From assembly GCA_039975855.1 (NCBI GenBank), contig JBDWGH010000004.1, forward strand, positions 434,001 to 498,000: a DNA stretch of 64,000 nt, in the 5' to 3' direction. The notes beneath the pieces were generated by a model, which saw only the letters and a program-made list of their open reading frames with translations, was not told the origin of the DNA and made no database searches. Source of the DNA: Litorimonas sp039975855 (GTDB lineage Bacteria; Pseudomonadota; Alphaproteobacteria; Caulobacterales; Maricaulaceae). The position numbers were made by a program, and so were the translations under genes. Shown one piece after another: positions 1-9,800 of this stretch; position 1 is the stretch's first letter; each line of letters begins with the position of its first letter.

Positions 1-305
1 GCCTCCTCCCCGGCATTATTGCGTTTGATTTGATCGTTCGGAGACAGTTTTTGTGCCTCCAACATTTCCGCTGTGAACAGACCATTTGCGACCATCAGTT
101 CATGACATTTTGACAATGGATCCCCTGGTTTGAGTTCATCATGCGTAACGCCAATATTTTTGTAAACAGACTCGGAAATGAACAGATAGTTCATGTCTTC
201 ATCTAAAATACTCACGCCTGAGAGTAGGTGATCGGCCAGAATTTTGGCATACTCGGCATCTCGCTCGAGTTTATCTGCGACTGTGCTTGCCTCATCAATC
301 GGCAT
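1..305 (-). CDS. PAS-domain sensor protein, N-terminal part (runs off window)
   Basis: An open frame on the minus strand starts at an ATG (303-305) and runs off the left edge, giving about 101 residues. It begins MPIDEASTVADKLERDAEYA and continues with a PAS-like segment (LADHLLSGVSILDEDMNYLF), where a short query helix is followed by a strand describing the current state. This resembles the PAS_7 type found at the start of alphaproteobacterial hybrid histidine kinases. No output domain (kinase, GGDEF or EAL) is visible because the gene is cut, so the signalling mode is unknown. There is no signal peptide or membrane segment in the visible part, so it is probably cytoplasmic. The gene reads away from the small-RNA candidate at 381-500. 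Confidence 0.6.
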   Translation of the reverse strand, partial: MPIDEASTVADKLERDAEYAKILADHLLSGVSILDEDMNYLFISESVYKNIGVTHDELKPGDPLSKCHELMVANGLFTAEMLEAQKLSPNDQIKRNNAGEE

Positions 306-380
306 AAGAATCCCCTAAGCTCCGTAGCGGAGCCATCGTCCCGTTAAAGTTGTTCTCTAGGTTTAAGGTTAACAAAGACC

Positions 381-416
381 AAAAAAAAACGGCCCTCTGC
401 AAATTAGCAGGGGCCG
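381..416 (-). terminator. intrinsic terminator of the sRNA candidate
   Basis: On the minus strand the stem CGGCCC-CTGC pairs with GCAG-GGGCCG (390-400 with 407-416, one bulged base, loop 401-406) and is followed directly by nine U residues (complement of 381-389). It could also stop read-through from the LysR gene, whose stop lies about 210 bp upstream. Confidence 0.8.
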
Positions 417-500
417 CGTGTAGTCTTCGCAAATCAATCGGGGAGAGTGAATGCGGTTTGAAACGCGGCGACAAAAGGGGAGGACGTTGCCGCGTCCGTG
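381..500 (-). ncRNA. candidate trans-acting small RNA with C-rich loop
   Basis: About 115 nt on the minus strand between the PAS gene and the LysR gene, with no credible ORF. Reading the minus strand, a possible -10 (TATACC/TATATAG, complement of 504-516) is followed by a stem CGCGGC/GCCGCG (489-494 with 464-469). Its loop carries CCUCCCCUUUU, complementary to Shine-Dalgarno sequences. A second unpaired CUCUCCCC follows (complement of about 440-447), then a strong intrinsic terminator (381-416). C-rich anti-SD loops plus a terminator hairpin are the usual architecture of alphaproteobacterial trans-acting sRNAs. I cannot assign it to a named family. The 5' end is a guess from the -10-like sequence. 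Confidence 0.5.
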
Positions 501-626
501 CTCACTATATAGGTATAACCTTCGTCGTTCGGAACCAGCGAGAACGCAAGAGAGCTATGCAAAAAAGCATAGACATTGGCGTTATAGCGCCCAGCTATTC
601 ATTTTCGGGTCATGTTCATGCAAAAA

Positions 627-1535
627 TCACGATTTCGGCCAATCTCGCGTAACATTTGTCAAAAATTCACGGAATACTTTAGCGCGAACTGATCCGCGCA
701 ACTCTGTCGGGTAAACGAAATAGAGGTCAAATTCCTCGCCTCGTACCGTTGGCAAGATACGAACAAGGCGTTTTGAGAGCACAGTCATATAATCCGGAAT
801 ACCTACAATTCCTATCCCTGCCTCTGCTGCACGCATAATTCCGTGTAAGTTATTGACAACCAAAACCGGTTTACGCGGACCATCCTTTGCCTCACGGCCG
901 ACGTCCAACACCCAGTTAGCGCTATGCAAGTTCTTTGGAATCAAGTCTCCAAAGGCGACAATCTTATGATTATCGAGATCCTTTGCCGATGTTGGGGCAC
1001 CATAGTCGGATAAATACTGATGACTGGCATAGAGTGACTGAGAAATCTGACCGAGTTTCCGTTCAATCAAATCTCCTTGGGTGGACGGCCAAGGACGCAA
1101 TGAGCAATCCACATCAAATGCGGACAGATCATGCTCCTCGTCTTCCAGAATAAGCTGAACATCAATATCGGGATAGGCTTTGAGAAATTCCGGCAAGACG
1201 GAGGGCAACCAATTCGACCCTAATGAAATTGGAGTCGATACCCGCAAAACACCCTGCGGTTTTTGGCGAGAGTCAATGATATGGCTTTGCACCCGAGCAA
1301 TTTTGACAGAGACTTCATCTGCCGTCTTAAACAATATCTGCCCTTGCTCTGTAAGGGTTAGCCCTCGGGCGTGACGGTGAAAGAGCGGCATTTCCAGCGA
1401 GTCTTCCAGCGCCGTGATTTGACGCGAAACCGCCGATTGGGAAATCCTAAGCTTATCCGCAGCCGCCGTCAGAGAACCAGTCTGCGCCGCTGCATGGAAT
1501 GTCTTTAGCTTATCCCAATCGAGGGTGTGAGGCAT
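627..1535 (-). CDS. LysR-family transcriptional regulator
   Basis: 302 residues, the normal LysR length. Residues about 5-63 form the winged helix-turn-helix (TAAADKLRISQSAVSRQITA), and residues about 90-295 the periplasmic-binding-protein-like effector domain. The start codon (1533-1535) directly abuts the trxB stop codon (1536-1538) with zero spacing, so the two are almost certainly co-transcribed and translationally coupled. The effector and targets cannot be read from the sequence; control of a redox or thiol response is only suggested by linkage to thioredoxin reductase. The small-RNA candidate lies downstream on the same strand. Confidence 0.9.
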   Translation of the reverse strand: MPHTLDWDKLKTFHAAAQTGSLTAAADKLRISQSAVSRQITALEDSLEMPLFHRHARGLTLTEQGQILFKTADEVSVKIARVQSHIIDSRQKPQGVLRVSTPISLGSNWLPSVLPEFLKAYPDIDVQLILEDEEHDLSAFDVDCSLRPWPSTQGDLIERKLGQISQSLYASHQYLSDYGAPTSAKDLDNHKIVAFGDLIPKNLHSANWVLDVGREAKDGPRKPVLVVNNLHGIMRAAEAGIGIVGIPDYMTVLSKRLVRILPTVRGEEFDLYFVYPTELRGSVRAKVFREFLTNVTRDWPKS

Positions 1536-2513
1536 TTACTCCGCCGCCTCTACTGCAGGTGCCGGTTTAGCCGCATCTAGTTCAGCTAAATATCGTTCGG
1601 CCTCTAGCGCGCCCATACAGCCAAGTCCGGCCGCCGTAACAGCTTGCCGCCAATCTTCATCCGACACATCGCCAGCTGCAAAGACGCCTGGGATATTCGT
1701 GGCGGTGCTATCCGGGGCCGTTGTTATATATCCGCCCTCGTTCATAACGACATGGCCTTTAAAAATCTCAGTCGACGGCTTGTGCCCAATCGCAACAAAC
1801 ACACCATGTGTTTCGCGGTCATAAACCTCGCCTGATTTTGTACTTTTCAAACGAACGCCAGTTACACCTAATGGCTGATCGTCGCCCAAAATTTCTTCGA
1901 GTGTGGTATCCCAAAGAATTTCGACTTTTGGATTGTCGAACAGACGTTGCTGCAAAATCTTCTCCGCCCGCAAGCTGTCGCGGCGATGCACAAGTGTCAC
2001 ACGGGACGCAAAATTCGTTAGGAACAGCGCTTCTTCAACGGCTGTGTTCCCACCGCCAACGACGACAACTTCGCGGTCGCGATAGAAAAACCCATCACAA
2101 GTCGCACAGGCTGAAACGCCAAAACCCTGAAATTTATCTTCTGAGGGCAAGCCAAGCCATTTGGCTTGGGCGCCCGTCGCGATAATCACAGAATCAGCGG
2201 AATAAGTTTTCCCACTCTCACTTTTCATCATGAAAGGCTTTGATGAAAAATCGACATCCGTAATCATGTCCTCATAGAACGCCGTACCGAACTTCAGCGC
2301 ATGTTCTTTGAATTTATCCATGAGGTCAGGCCCCATAACTTCTGGGAAACCCGGATAGTTTTCGACGTCAGTCGTAATAGTCAACTGTCCGCCAGGTTGC
2401 GGGCCGGCGACAATGCCAGGCTCTAGCATGGCGCGCGCAGCATAGACGGCCGCTGTATAGCCAGCAGGACCGGATCCTACGATCAGCACGCGGTGATGAA
2501 TTGTTTCGCTCAT
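1536..2513 (-). CDS. trxB: thioredoxin-disulfide reductase
   Basis: 325 residues. This cytoplasmic flavoenzyme transfers electrons from NADPH through FAD to thioredoxin. The N-terminal FAD-binding motif is GSGPAGYTAA (residues about 13-22). The redox-active pair is in SACATCDG (Cys136 and Cys139). The NADPH-binding motif is GGGNTAVEEA, and the C-terminal FAD motif is GVFAAGDV. All key residues are present and the length matches low-molecular-weight TrxB. The gene is first in a two-gene unit with the LysR regulator. About 180 bp upstream is non-coding and should hold the promoter. Confidence 0.97.
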   Translation of the reverse strand: MSETIHHRVLIVGSGPAGYTAAVYAARAMLEPGIVAGPQPGGQLTITTDVENYPGFPEVMGPDLMDKFKEHALKFGTAFYEDMITDVDFSSKPFMMKSESGKTYSADSVIIATGAQAKWLGLPSEDKFQGFGVSACATCDGFFYRDREVVVVGGGNTAVEEALFLTNFASRVTLVHRRDSLRAEKILQQRLFDNPKVEILWDTTLEEILGDDQPLGVTGVRLKSTKSGEVYDRETHGVFVAIGHKPSTEIFKGHVVMNEGGYITTAPDSTATNIPGVFAAGDVSDEDWRQAVTAAGLGCMGALEAERYLAELDAAKPAPAVEAAE

Positions 2514-2719
2514 GAGGGACTCATTTCAAATTTTCAGGCAAGTTATTATCTTGCGTAATGTAGGGAGGCCGCCTCTATCCCGCAACGCCCCCACGGACGG
2601 TATATGTGGAGAGTAAAAAACAGGCTTTCCGCCTAAGGCCAAATGAAATCAAAAGAGATTCGATATAGGCCCTTTAAGACAGCGTTGTCATTTTGAAGTT
2701 TCTCTGGCAGGAGACCGTT

Positions 2720-3604
2720 ATGAAACATCTTACACTCCTCCTCTCTACCGCCTTATTTTTCGCCTGCGCTCCCGCCGCGCAGACGTCTCCCACAGCTAAG
2801 CCTGCGCCCGTTGCCGATACAGAAACGACGTCCAAGGCGGGTTTTGTCTGGCCCCGCAGCTATGATTACATGCCCGAAGGCGCGACGCTTGTTTTTTCGG
2901 CAACGACAAATTGGCGGCATGACAGCGGTATCGCGGGCGCTCAAGCCTTCTGGGCGCGGGAGGCCGATACCAACGGGACGGGCATTTACATTACTGAAGA
3001 CTCCCGAGTTTTCTCCGATAAGAACCTTGAGAAATTCGACGTAATTGTGATGAACTCTGCGACGGGGGATGTCCTGACCAAAGACCAACAAGCCGCGATA
3101 GAGAGATTTGTTGAGAATGGCGGTGGGATGATCGCGCAACACGCAATGGGAGATAGCAGTTTGGCCGAGTTTTGGCCATGGTGGGAAACCCAGCTAGGGA
3201 CTGAATTTGTTAGCCATCCTGCCGACCCACAATTTCAGGAAGCGGACGTTGTCTCCCTCGCCTCATCCCACCCCGTTATGGCAGGTCTCGGCGCAAAATT
3301 CTCGCACATAGATGAGTGGTATACTTTTACTGGACCTGTTGCTGGCGACGTTGTTGTTCTCGCTGGCTTGGATGAAAGTACTTATTCCCCGCTCAACAAA
3401 GTGTACGGGGTAGAAGACCTGCGAATGGGCCCCGAGCCATCAGATCATCCCATCATCTGGGCCAAATGCCCGGGCCAAGGGAAAATCGTGTATTCTGCTC
3501 TGGGTCATAAGACAGATGCCTTTGACAGCGAACCTCATGCAAAACTGCTGAAAAATGCGATGGCATGGGTGCGCAGCGAGAGCAATCAGGGCTGTCCAGA
3601 ATAG
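2720..3604 (+). CDS. ThuA-like domain lipoprotein
   Basis: The preferred start is the ATG at 2720, which has a GGAGA ribosome-binding site just upstream; an earlier frame start at 2693 would add nine residues before the signal. The N-terminus (MKHLTLLLSTALFFAC) is a lipoprotein signal with a Cys in the lipobox position, so the protein is probably outer-membrane or periplasmic. The rest matches the ThuA-like class I glutamine-amidotransferase-like fold: VFSATTNWRHDSG at the start, ENGGGMIAQHA in the middle, a WYTF segment, and a C-terminal GKIVYSALGHKTDAF. Related domains occur in carbohydrate-utilisation loci, but no reaction is firmly known. Its 3' end overlaps the convergent esterase gene by 19 bp. 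Confidence 0.8.
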   Translation: MKHLTLLLSTALFFACAPAAQTSPTAKPAPVADTETTSKAGFVWPRSYDYMPEGATLVFSATTNWRHDSGIAGAQAFWAREADTNGTGIYITEDSRVFSDKNLEKFDVIVMNSATGDVLTKDQQAAIERFVENGGGMIAQHAMGDSSLAEFWPWWETQLGTEFVSHPADPQFQEADVVSLASSHPVMAGLGAKFSHIDEWYTFTGPVAGDVVVLAGLDESTYSPLNKVYGVEDLRMGPEPSDHPIIWAKCPGQGKIVYSALGHKTDAFDSEPHAKLLKNAMAWVRSESNQGCPE

Positions 3605-4440
3605 CCTGAATCGTCGAGCCAATCTTTGAGGCGGTCTGGCCATTTGGAGATCGTCTCAAGGTCAGATCGATCACCCATATTAAACGCATGACCACCTTGC
3701 GCGAATATATGCACTTCTGCCGCAACGCCTGCCGCGCGGTACATATCGAGATGTCGGGAGATCGTTAGCTCCGGACCTGCATCGTCAAACGCGGATAGGA
3801 AAAACGCCGGCGGCGGAGACTGTTTCAAATGATCCGGCAATCCAATTGGACCTGGATAAATTTGGATCTGAAAATCGGGGCGTGCCGACACGCGTTCAAC
3901 TCGGTCATTTGACTCTTTGTCGCCATCTGTTTCGCCATATGTCACCAAGTTCACCAGCTCCCCGCCAGCCGAAAACCCCATCACCCCAATTTTATTCGTA
4001 TCCAGATTGTAAAGCGCTGCATTGGCGCGCACATAACGTATGGCTCGGCGCAAATCCTCCGCCGCATGAGTTTCTATATCATAATCACTGCCTGGTTGAC
4101 GCGCGAGACGGTACTTTAACGCAAAGGCTGTGATATTTTGCTCGGAGAGAAACTTAGCCGCCTTTGCGCCTTCTGAGTTGAACACGAGATCTTTGTGTCC
4201 TCCTCCCGGCACAACAATAATGGCAGTTCCCATTGCCTCTTGATTGGGAGACCCCGGAGAGAAGAGCGTCAGCGAAGGGTTGTGAATATCACGAACCCAC
4301 CACTCCTTTGCACGTTCAGGAATGTCTTTTCGATCTTCGAACCCCGGCGCGCCATCTATCCAAAGCGGAAGAACATTATCTTGGGCAAATGCCGAACAAG
4401 TCAGGAATAAGCTCAGGACGAAAGTTACAAAAAGACGCAT
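3586..4440 (-). CDS. secreted alpha/beta-hydrolase (carboxylesterase-like)
   Basis: 284 residues. The N-terminus MRLFVTFVLSLFLTCSAFAQ is a Sec signal peptide cleaved after AFA, placing the enzyme in the periplasm or outside. The oxyanion region is VVPGGGHKDL, the nucleophile elbow is GFSAGG, an Asp lies in AFDDAG, and the catalytic His is in GGHAFNMG, so the full Ser-Asp-His triad can be drawn. The family includes acetyl-xylan esterase-like and other short-chain esterases; the substrate is not predictable. It is convergent and overlapping with the ThuA-like gene. Its own downstream neighbour on the minus strand lies beyond that overlap, so it is probably monocistronic. Confidence 0.85.
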   Translation of the reverse strand: MRLFVTFVLSLFLTCSAFAQDNVLPLWIDGAPGFEDRKDIPERAKEWWVRDIHNPSLTLFSPGSPNQEAMGTAIIVVPGGGHKDLVFNSEGAKAAKFLSEQNITAFALKYRLARQPGSDYDIETHAAEDLRRAIRYVRANAALYNLDTNKIGVMGFSAGGELVNLVTYGETDGDKESNDRVERVSARPDFQIQIYPGPIGLPDHLKQSPPPAFFLSAFDDAGPELTISRHLDMYRAAGVAAEVHIFAQGGHAFNMGDRSDLETISKWPDRLKDWLDDSGYSGQP

Positions 4441-4502
4441 GATAAAGACCCATCACCAAGTTATAAAAAGATACTAGGTTAGGAAAGGCGCCCTGTCCTT
4501 GG

Positions 4503-5465
4503 TTAATCCCGCCTATCAAAACGTTCCCAAAAAGCCTCTGCAATACGTGAGGTTTCGTTTAATGGTTCGTAATTCTGTCCGGCCAGCTGTCCGCTATACC
4601 TCGTGACGCCACAGCGGGTTTCCAAAGCCTTATAAAGTAATTCGAACTTCCCTGGCTGTCCCGACATTGGCAATCGGTATACAGGTTTCCCCGTCGTGCA
4701 GGCTTCGGCCAGCATATTGGTGCTATCTTCAGTCACAAGAATCATGTCTGCCCCACCTAGGAATGCAAAATAGGGATTTGGCCCCTCCCCGTCATGTAAC
4801 CAGACATGGTCATGATCCGATGCAAAGCGTTTCCAATCCAAAATAGCAAAGTCCGGCGTGCGGCGGGAAGTCGTGATCAACAGTGATTGCCCGTCAGCCG
4901 TCAATCCCCTCGCGGCAGCCAAATGCGCCTGATGAGATACCTTATCGAGTTTATGTGTTTTAGAGGTGCCCCCAATTAGGAGCGCCGTGCGCGGCATGGG
5001 TAATTTTGATAAACCGTCGGCAAAGCTGAGCGTTTCACCAATAATCTTCGTATCTGTTATACGATTGGGCGATCCAATCATATTTTCAACATTCGGTCCA
5101 TTGATACCATCATGTTCGGGGGCGATGACCAAATCAAATTTAGCCATGTCCATACGCGGATCTTGCACATAGACCGTCATTACATCGGGACGATTTCGTT
5201 TTAAATGTAAGAGCGGTGCAATCGCCTGCCGCCCACAACCTATCGCTATATCGCAGTCTGGTAAATCAAACTTTGCCAATCGCAATTGCGCCTTCGGCGG
5301 AAGTGCGGCCAGGGTCTTGCTAGGGGTGATGTGTTGAGTTTGGATCGCAAGCGGACGCAGAGCAGCGCACGCTTCAGCCAAACCCAGAGCTTGGTTTTCT
5401 ATTCCGCGCCGACCGTCAGAGAGAACGAGACAGCGAAGTGTCTCGGCGTCACCCTGCTGAGTCAT
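4503..5465 (-). CDS. ELM1-family (mitochondrial-fission-like) protein
   Basis: 320 residues matching the ELM1/GRDP family, whose bacterial members are common in Alphaproteobacteria but have no established biochemical role. Visible family features are the opening CLVLSDGRRGIENQALGLAEA, the segment DIAIGCGRQA, VYVQDPR, LLIGGTSKTH, and VTEDSTNMLAEACTTGKPVY near the C-terminus. The last two segments resemble a GT-B glycosyltransferase nucleotide-sugar site. The start codon overlaps the greA stop by one base (TAATG), so translation is coupled to greA. No signal peptide is seen, so the protein is cytoplasmic or peripheral. Confidence 0.85.
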   Translation of the reverse strand: MTQQGDAETLRCLVLSDGRRGIENQALGLAEACAALRPLAIQTQHITPSKTLAALPPKAQLRLAKFDLPDCDIAIGCGRQAIAPLLHLKRNRPDVMTVYVQDPRMDMAKFDLVIAPEHDGINGPNVENMIGSPNRITDTKIIGETLSFADGLSKLPMPRTALLIGGTSKTHKLDKVSHQAHLAAARGLTADGQSLLITTSRRTPDFAILDWKRFASDHDHVWLHDGEGPNPYFAFLGGADMILVTEDSTNMLAEACTTGKPVYRLPMSGQPGKFELLYKALETRCGVTRYSGQLAGQNYEPLNETSRIAEAFWERFDRRD

Positions 5466-5938
5466 TACTTATAATAGACCTCTAGGATTTCATATCCTTT
5501 GGACCCGCCTGGCGCGATAACTTCAAAGGCATCGCCGACTTCTTTGGTAATCATAGCACGGGCAATCGGGGATGTGACAGAGATCTTGCCGTCTTTCACA
5601 TTTGCCTCATCTTCACCGACGATTTGATATGTACTTTCCTCATCCGTGTCTTCATTGACGATTTTGATCGTCGCGCCAAAGCGTACGACTTCACCTGACA
5701 TAGATGCCGGGTCGATGACCTGTGCGAGAGCCAGTTTGGACTCCAGCTCTTGAATCCGACCTTCGATAAATCCCTGCTTTTCCTTCGCAGCATGATATTC
5801 CGCATTCTCTTTCAAATCACCATGATCCCGCGCAACCGCAATCGCATTGATTACCTCAGGCCGATCAACCGTCTTTAAGTGTTTCAGTTCTGATTCCAGC
5901 GCGGCATGGCCCTGAACAGTCATAGGAAATTTTTGCAT
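5465..5938 (-). CDS. greA: transcription elongation factor GreA
   Basis: 157 residues, the standard GreA size. The N-terminal coiled coil (residues about 8-75, including RPEVINAIAVARDHGDLKEN, the acidic-tip region that reaches the polymerase active site) is followed by a C-terminal FKBP-like domain (VRFGATIKIV to GGSKGYEILEVYY). It stimulates RNA cleavage by backtracked RNA polymerase. It is the first gene of a two-gene unit with the ELM1-family gene. Confidence 0.97.
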   Translation of the reverse strand: MQKFPMTVQGHAALESELKHLKTVDRPEVINAIAVARDHGDLKENAEYHAAKEKQGFIEGRIQELESKLALAQVIDPASMSGEVVRFGATIKIVNEDTDEESTYQIVGEDEANVKDGKISVTSPIARAMITKEVGDAFEVIAPGGSKGYEILEVYYK

Positions 5939-6122
5939 GGCGAAATTATCTTTACGTCAAAATTACAAGCCGCAAGCAGATAGGGGCAAAAACTCCGTCG
6001 TCAAGTTGAAAATTCCGAGAGCCCAATCTGAAAAATGTCGTTTCTAACTAAAATTAAAGGTTCTGGATAGGCTTCTGTCATAATTACCTCTGTAAGACTA
6101 CAAATGTAGGCAAAATCCTACA

Positions 6123-6185
6123 TTATCGTTTTTCGATAAATTTTTCTGGACAAACCAGATTTAGTAGTTTATCGAAAAACAATAA
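6123..6185. promoter_or_regulatory. two TTATCG-N5-CGATAA palindromes upstream of urcA
   Basis: Within the 378-bp non-coding gap between greA and urcA lie TTATCG-TTTTT-CGATAA (6123-6139, perfect) and TTATCG-AAAAA-CAATAA (6169-6185, one mismatch). Their centres are 46 bp apart. The 13-mer GTTTTTCGATAAA occurs here in both orientations and again at 33207-33219, in front of the ABC transporter operon. This looks like a repressor operator pair; the regulator is not identified. The rest of the gap holds only the urcA leader, with an AAAGGAGAG ribosome-binding site. Confidence 0.6.
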
Positions 6186-6316
6186 GGCTTACGAATAACC
6201 CCTTCTGAACGCCTTATCCCGCTTCCGAGCCTAGCGTGCCAGCCGGGTTTGGTCGCGGTGTCAGACCGCCGGTAGCTTTTCATTGGGAAAGGCAGGCGAA
6301 TTAAAGGAGAGCTGAC

Positions 6317-6637
6317 ATGACTGCACGTACAACATTTAAGACAATTGCCATTACATTGGCTGCATTGGGAACAGCTGTTGCCCCAGCCGCTTTTGCTACG
6401 CCCGCTGACACGGTCAGCGTAGAAATCGACACGCGATACCTCGAAACGGATTGGGGCGTCGAAAAAATTTACGACACCCTAGCGAGTAAAGCTGAAGCAT
6501 CCTGTGTCACAAGTTCCGCTCGTGATTTTTCGGTTCGCAAATTTGAGCGCGATTGCATGACAGATCTACTCGATGACTTCATCGAAAACGCCGGACATGA
6601 GAAATTGACGACCTATCATGCGAGCGTCACAAACTAA
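6317..6637 (+). CDS. UrcA-family secreted protein
   Basis: 106 residues with a Sec signal peptide (TIAITLAALGTAVAPAAFA, cleaved about residue 28). The short mature protein has two cysteines (ASCVTSS and RDCMTD), probably a disulfide, and the spacing typical of the UrcA family known from Caulobacter and relatives. UrcA proteins are small periplasmic proteins of unknown biochemical role, and the founding gene is metal-responsive. A good ribosome-binding site (AAGGAGAG) precedes the ATG, and an intrinsic terminator follows at 6664-6689, so this is a monocistronic unit. The palindromes at 6123-6185 probably regulate it. Confidence 0.8.
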   Translation: MTARTTFKTIAITLAALGTAVAPAAFATPADTVSVEIDTRYLETDWGVEKIYDTLASKAEASCVTSSARDFSVRKFERDCMTDLLDDFIENAGHEKLTTYHASVTN

Positions 6638-6663
6638 GTCACTCCTCCCAGATCGTGACGAAA

Positions 6664-6689
6664 GGCTCTCCGCTTGGAGGGCCTTTTTT
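6664..6689 (+). terminator. intrinsic terminator of urcA
   Basis: GGCTCTCC-GCTT-GGAGGGCC (6664-6683; eight pairs including one G-U) followed by a run of six T residues. Confidence 0.9.
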
Positions 6690-6712
6690 ATTGGTAATGA
6701 GAACAAGGCAAT

Positions 6713-6744
6713 AAAAAAGGCAGCAGGAGTGCCATCCTGCTGCC
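6713..6744 (-). terminator. intrinsic terminator of carB
   Basis: On the minus strand a perfect 10-bp stem (GGCAGCAGGA, 6719-6728, with its complement 6735-6744) closes a 6-nt loop and is followed by six U residues (complement of 6713-6718). It lies about 140 bp past the carB stop and faces the urcA terminator, so the two convergent transcripts are separated. Confidence 0.9.
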
Positions 6745-6884
6745 GGAATTGTCTAAGTCAATCGAAAGGAGACGAAAATCCAAAGACATTTGAAACTACG
6801 AGGTTTTTAGGGGAGGTGTCAAGGCCGCTCTGCCGCCAGTTAGCTGACGTTCATACAGTTCATACATATGTACCCAGGCGATCT

Positions 6885-9800
6885 TTACCCCGCAGCGATG
6901 CTTTGCAAGCTCTCCACCTCATAGTCCCCTTGATCTAACGCTTTGATCGATTCGACGGTGGCGCGAGCAGCTGCCGCAGTCGTGAAATATGGAATTTTCT
7001 GAGTGAGTGCTGTCCGGCGTAAGCTGAAGCTATCTTTAAGGCTTTGCTTGCCGCTGGTCGTATTGAAGACTAGCGCGATTTCACCGTTCTTCATCATATC
7101 AACGATGTGCGGGCGGCCCTCATGGACTTTGCGGACATACTCAACCGTGACCCCATGCTCACGCAAATATTTGGTTGTTCCGCCCGTTGCGACAATCTCG
7201 AACCCGAGGTTGATCAAGTCTTTGGCCATATCGACCATACCTGACTTGTGGTCTTCACGAACAGAGATGAACACTTTACCGGATTTCGGCAGCGTCACGC
7301 CGCCGCCGAGTTGGCTTTTGGCAAAGGCCATGCCGAAGTTATCGGCTAAGCCCATGACTTCACCTGTTGAACGCATTTCAGGCCCGAGCACGGTATCGAC
7401 ACCCGGGAAACGGGCGAATGGGAAGACGGCTTCCTTGACCGCGATATATTTCTGCGGACGTAAATTCAGATCAAATTCGGAGAGCTTAACGCCTGCCATG
7501 ACTTTAGCAGCAATATTCGCAACCGGTAGGCCGATGGCTTTGGCAACGAAAGGTACCGTCCGTGACGCGCGCGGGTTTACTTCAATGAGGTAAACCTCAC
7601 CGTCTTTGACGGCAAATTGGGTATTCATCAAACCGATAACACCCAGTTCTAAGGCGAGCGCTTCGGCTTGGCGGCCCAGTTCAGCTACGATATCATCAGA
7701 CAAGGTGTAAGGGGGAAGCGAGCAAGCGCTATCACCTGAATGAACGCCGGCTTCTTCGATGTGTTCCATGACGCCCGCCACGAAAACTTGCTCTCCGTCG
7801 CAAATGACGTCGACATCAACCTCCACGGCATCCCGTAAATACTGATCGATAAGGAGTGGCGATTTTCCGGAAACCTTCACGGCCTCTGTGATGTATCGAT
7901 TTAATTCCGCATCGGAATCCACGATTTCCATACCACGTCCACCGAGCACATTCGATGGGCGAAGAACCAATGGATACCCGACCACGTCAGCGGCTGCCTG
8001 GGCTTCTTTCGCATTGCGCGCGATGGCATTATTCGGTTGTTTGAGACCGAGCGTATCGACAAGATCCTTGAAACGTTCACGATCTTCCGCGCGATCCAGC
8101 GCGTCGCGTTTTGTTCCCAGAAGTGGAATTCCATTCGCCTCTAAAGCTTCCGCCAATTTCAAAGGAGTCTGCCCACCAAATTGGACAATGACACCCAATA
8201 ATTCACCAGACGCCATTTCGCCTTGAATTAATTCGAGAACATCTTCTTCGGTGAGAGGTTCAAAATAAAGGCGATCAGATGTGTCATAATCTGTCGACAC
8301 GGTTTCGGGGTTACAGTTGACCATGATGGATTCAATATCGAGCTCGGCCATGGCGTAGGCAGCGTGACAACAACAATAATCAAATTCAATACCTTGCCCA
8401 ATACGGTTTGGACCTCCGCCCAAGATAACCACTTTCTTGCGGTCTGAGACACGGGCTTCATTTTCCACAACACCATCAAAACTTGGCGTCTCATAGGTAG
8501 AATACATGTAAGGTGTCTTGGCGGCGAATTCTGCCGCGCAAGTATCCACGCGCTTATATACAGGTCGAACATCAGCGGCGTGACGAGCCGCGCGAACAGT
8601 GCTTTCTGATTTACCCGTCAGTTGTCCGATACGAACGTCTGAGAATCCTTCAGATTTAATAGCACGCCATGAGGCAGCATCTTTGGGCAATCCGTTTTCG
8701 GCGAGCCAGTTTTCAGCTTTGATGAGCGTTTCAATCTGGCGAAGGAACCACGGATCAAATTTCGTATATTGCTGAACTTTTTCAACAGTGAAACCCGCAC
8801 GGAAAGCTTGAGCAATCACGAGGATTCGATCTGGCGCCTGAATTGATAAGCGGGATTTTAGGGCAGATGAAATCTCCTCTGGATCATCCAATCCCAGATC
8901 AGTCGGGTCCAAACCAACAAGGTCAGTTTCTAAAGAGCGAAGGGCTTTCTGAAGGGATTCCGTAAACGTCCGCCCGATTGCCATTGCCTCACCCACAGAT
9001 CGCATGGCGGTCGTTAGGATCGCCTCACTGCCCGGGAATTTCTCGAACGCAAAACGCGGAATCTTTGTCACCACATAATCGATTGTCGGTTCAAACGCAG
9101 CCGGAGTTGCGCCCGTAATATCATTGTCTAGTTCATCCAACGTGTAACCCACGGCGAGCTTTGCTGCGATTTTCGCAATCGGGAAACCTGTTGCCTTTGA
9201 CGCCAAAGCCGAAGAGCGGGACACGCGCGGGTTCATCTCAATAACGACCATGCGTCCGTCCTTTGGATTTACCCCGAACTGCACATTGGAACCACCTGTC
9301 TCCACACCAATTTCTCGCAGCACTGCAAGCGAAGCGTCACGCATGATTTGATATTCTTTATCAGTCAGAGTTAGCGCCGGTGCGACAGTGATCGAATCCC
9401 CAGTATGCACGCCCATCGGATCGATGTTTTCAATCGCACAAATAATGATACAGTTATCCGCTTTGTCGCGGACGACTTCCATTTCATATTCCTTCCACCC
9501 AATCAGACTTTCATCAACCAGAACTTCATTGGTTGGCGATGCCGCGAGGCCAGACCGAACGATTTCCTCAAATTCCTGTTGATTATAAGCGACGCCGCCT
9601 CCCGTACCGCCCATTGTAAAGGCAGGACGAATAATGGCTGGCAGGCCTGTCTCAGGGAGCTTTCGAACTGCCTCTGCAACGCCTTCAGCGATGTTTGGTT
9701 CGCCATTATCATTCAGAGGAGCCGTGATGATCGTCGCCCGAGGATTTTCCAATCCTATCTTGGTCATTGCGGCGGCGAAACGTTCTCGCGATTCGGCTTT

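Noticed and set aside
350..714. Two overlapping plus-strand ORFs in the sRNA region
   Set aside because: They overlap each other and the terminator and start without ribosome-binding sites; their residues are mostly basic and without family resemblance.
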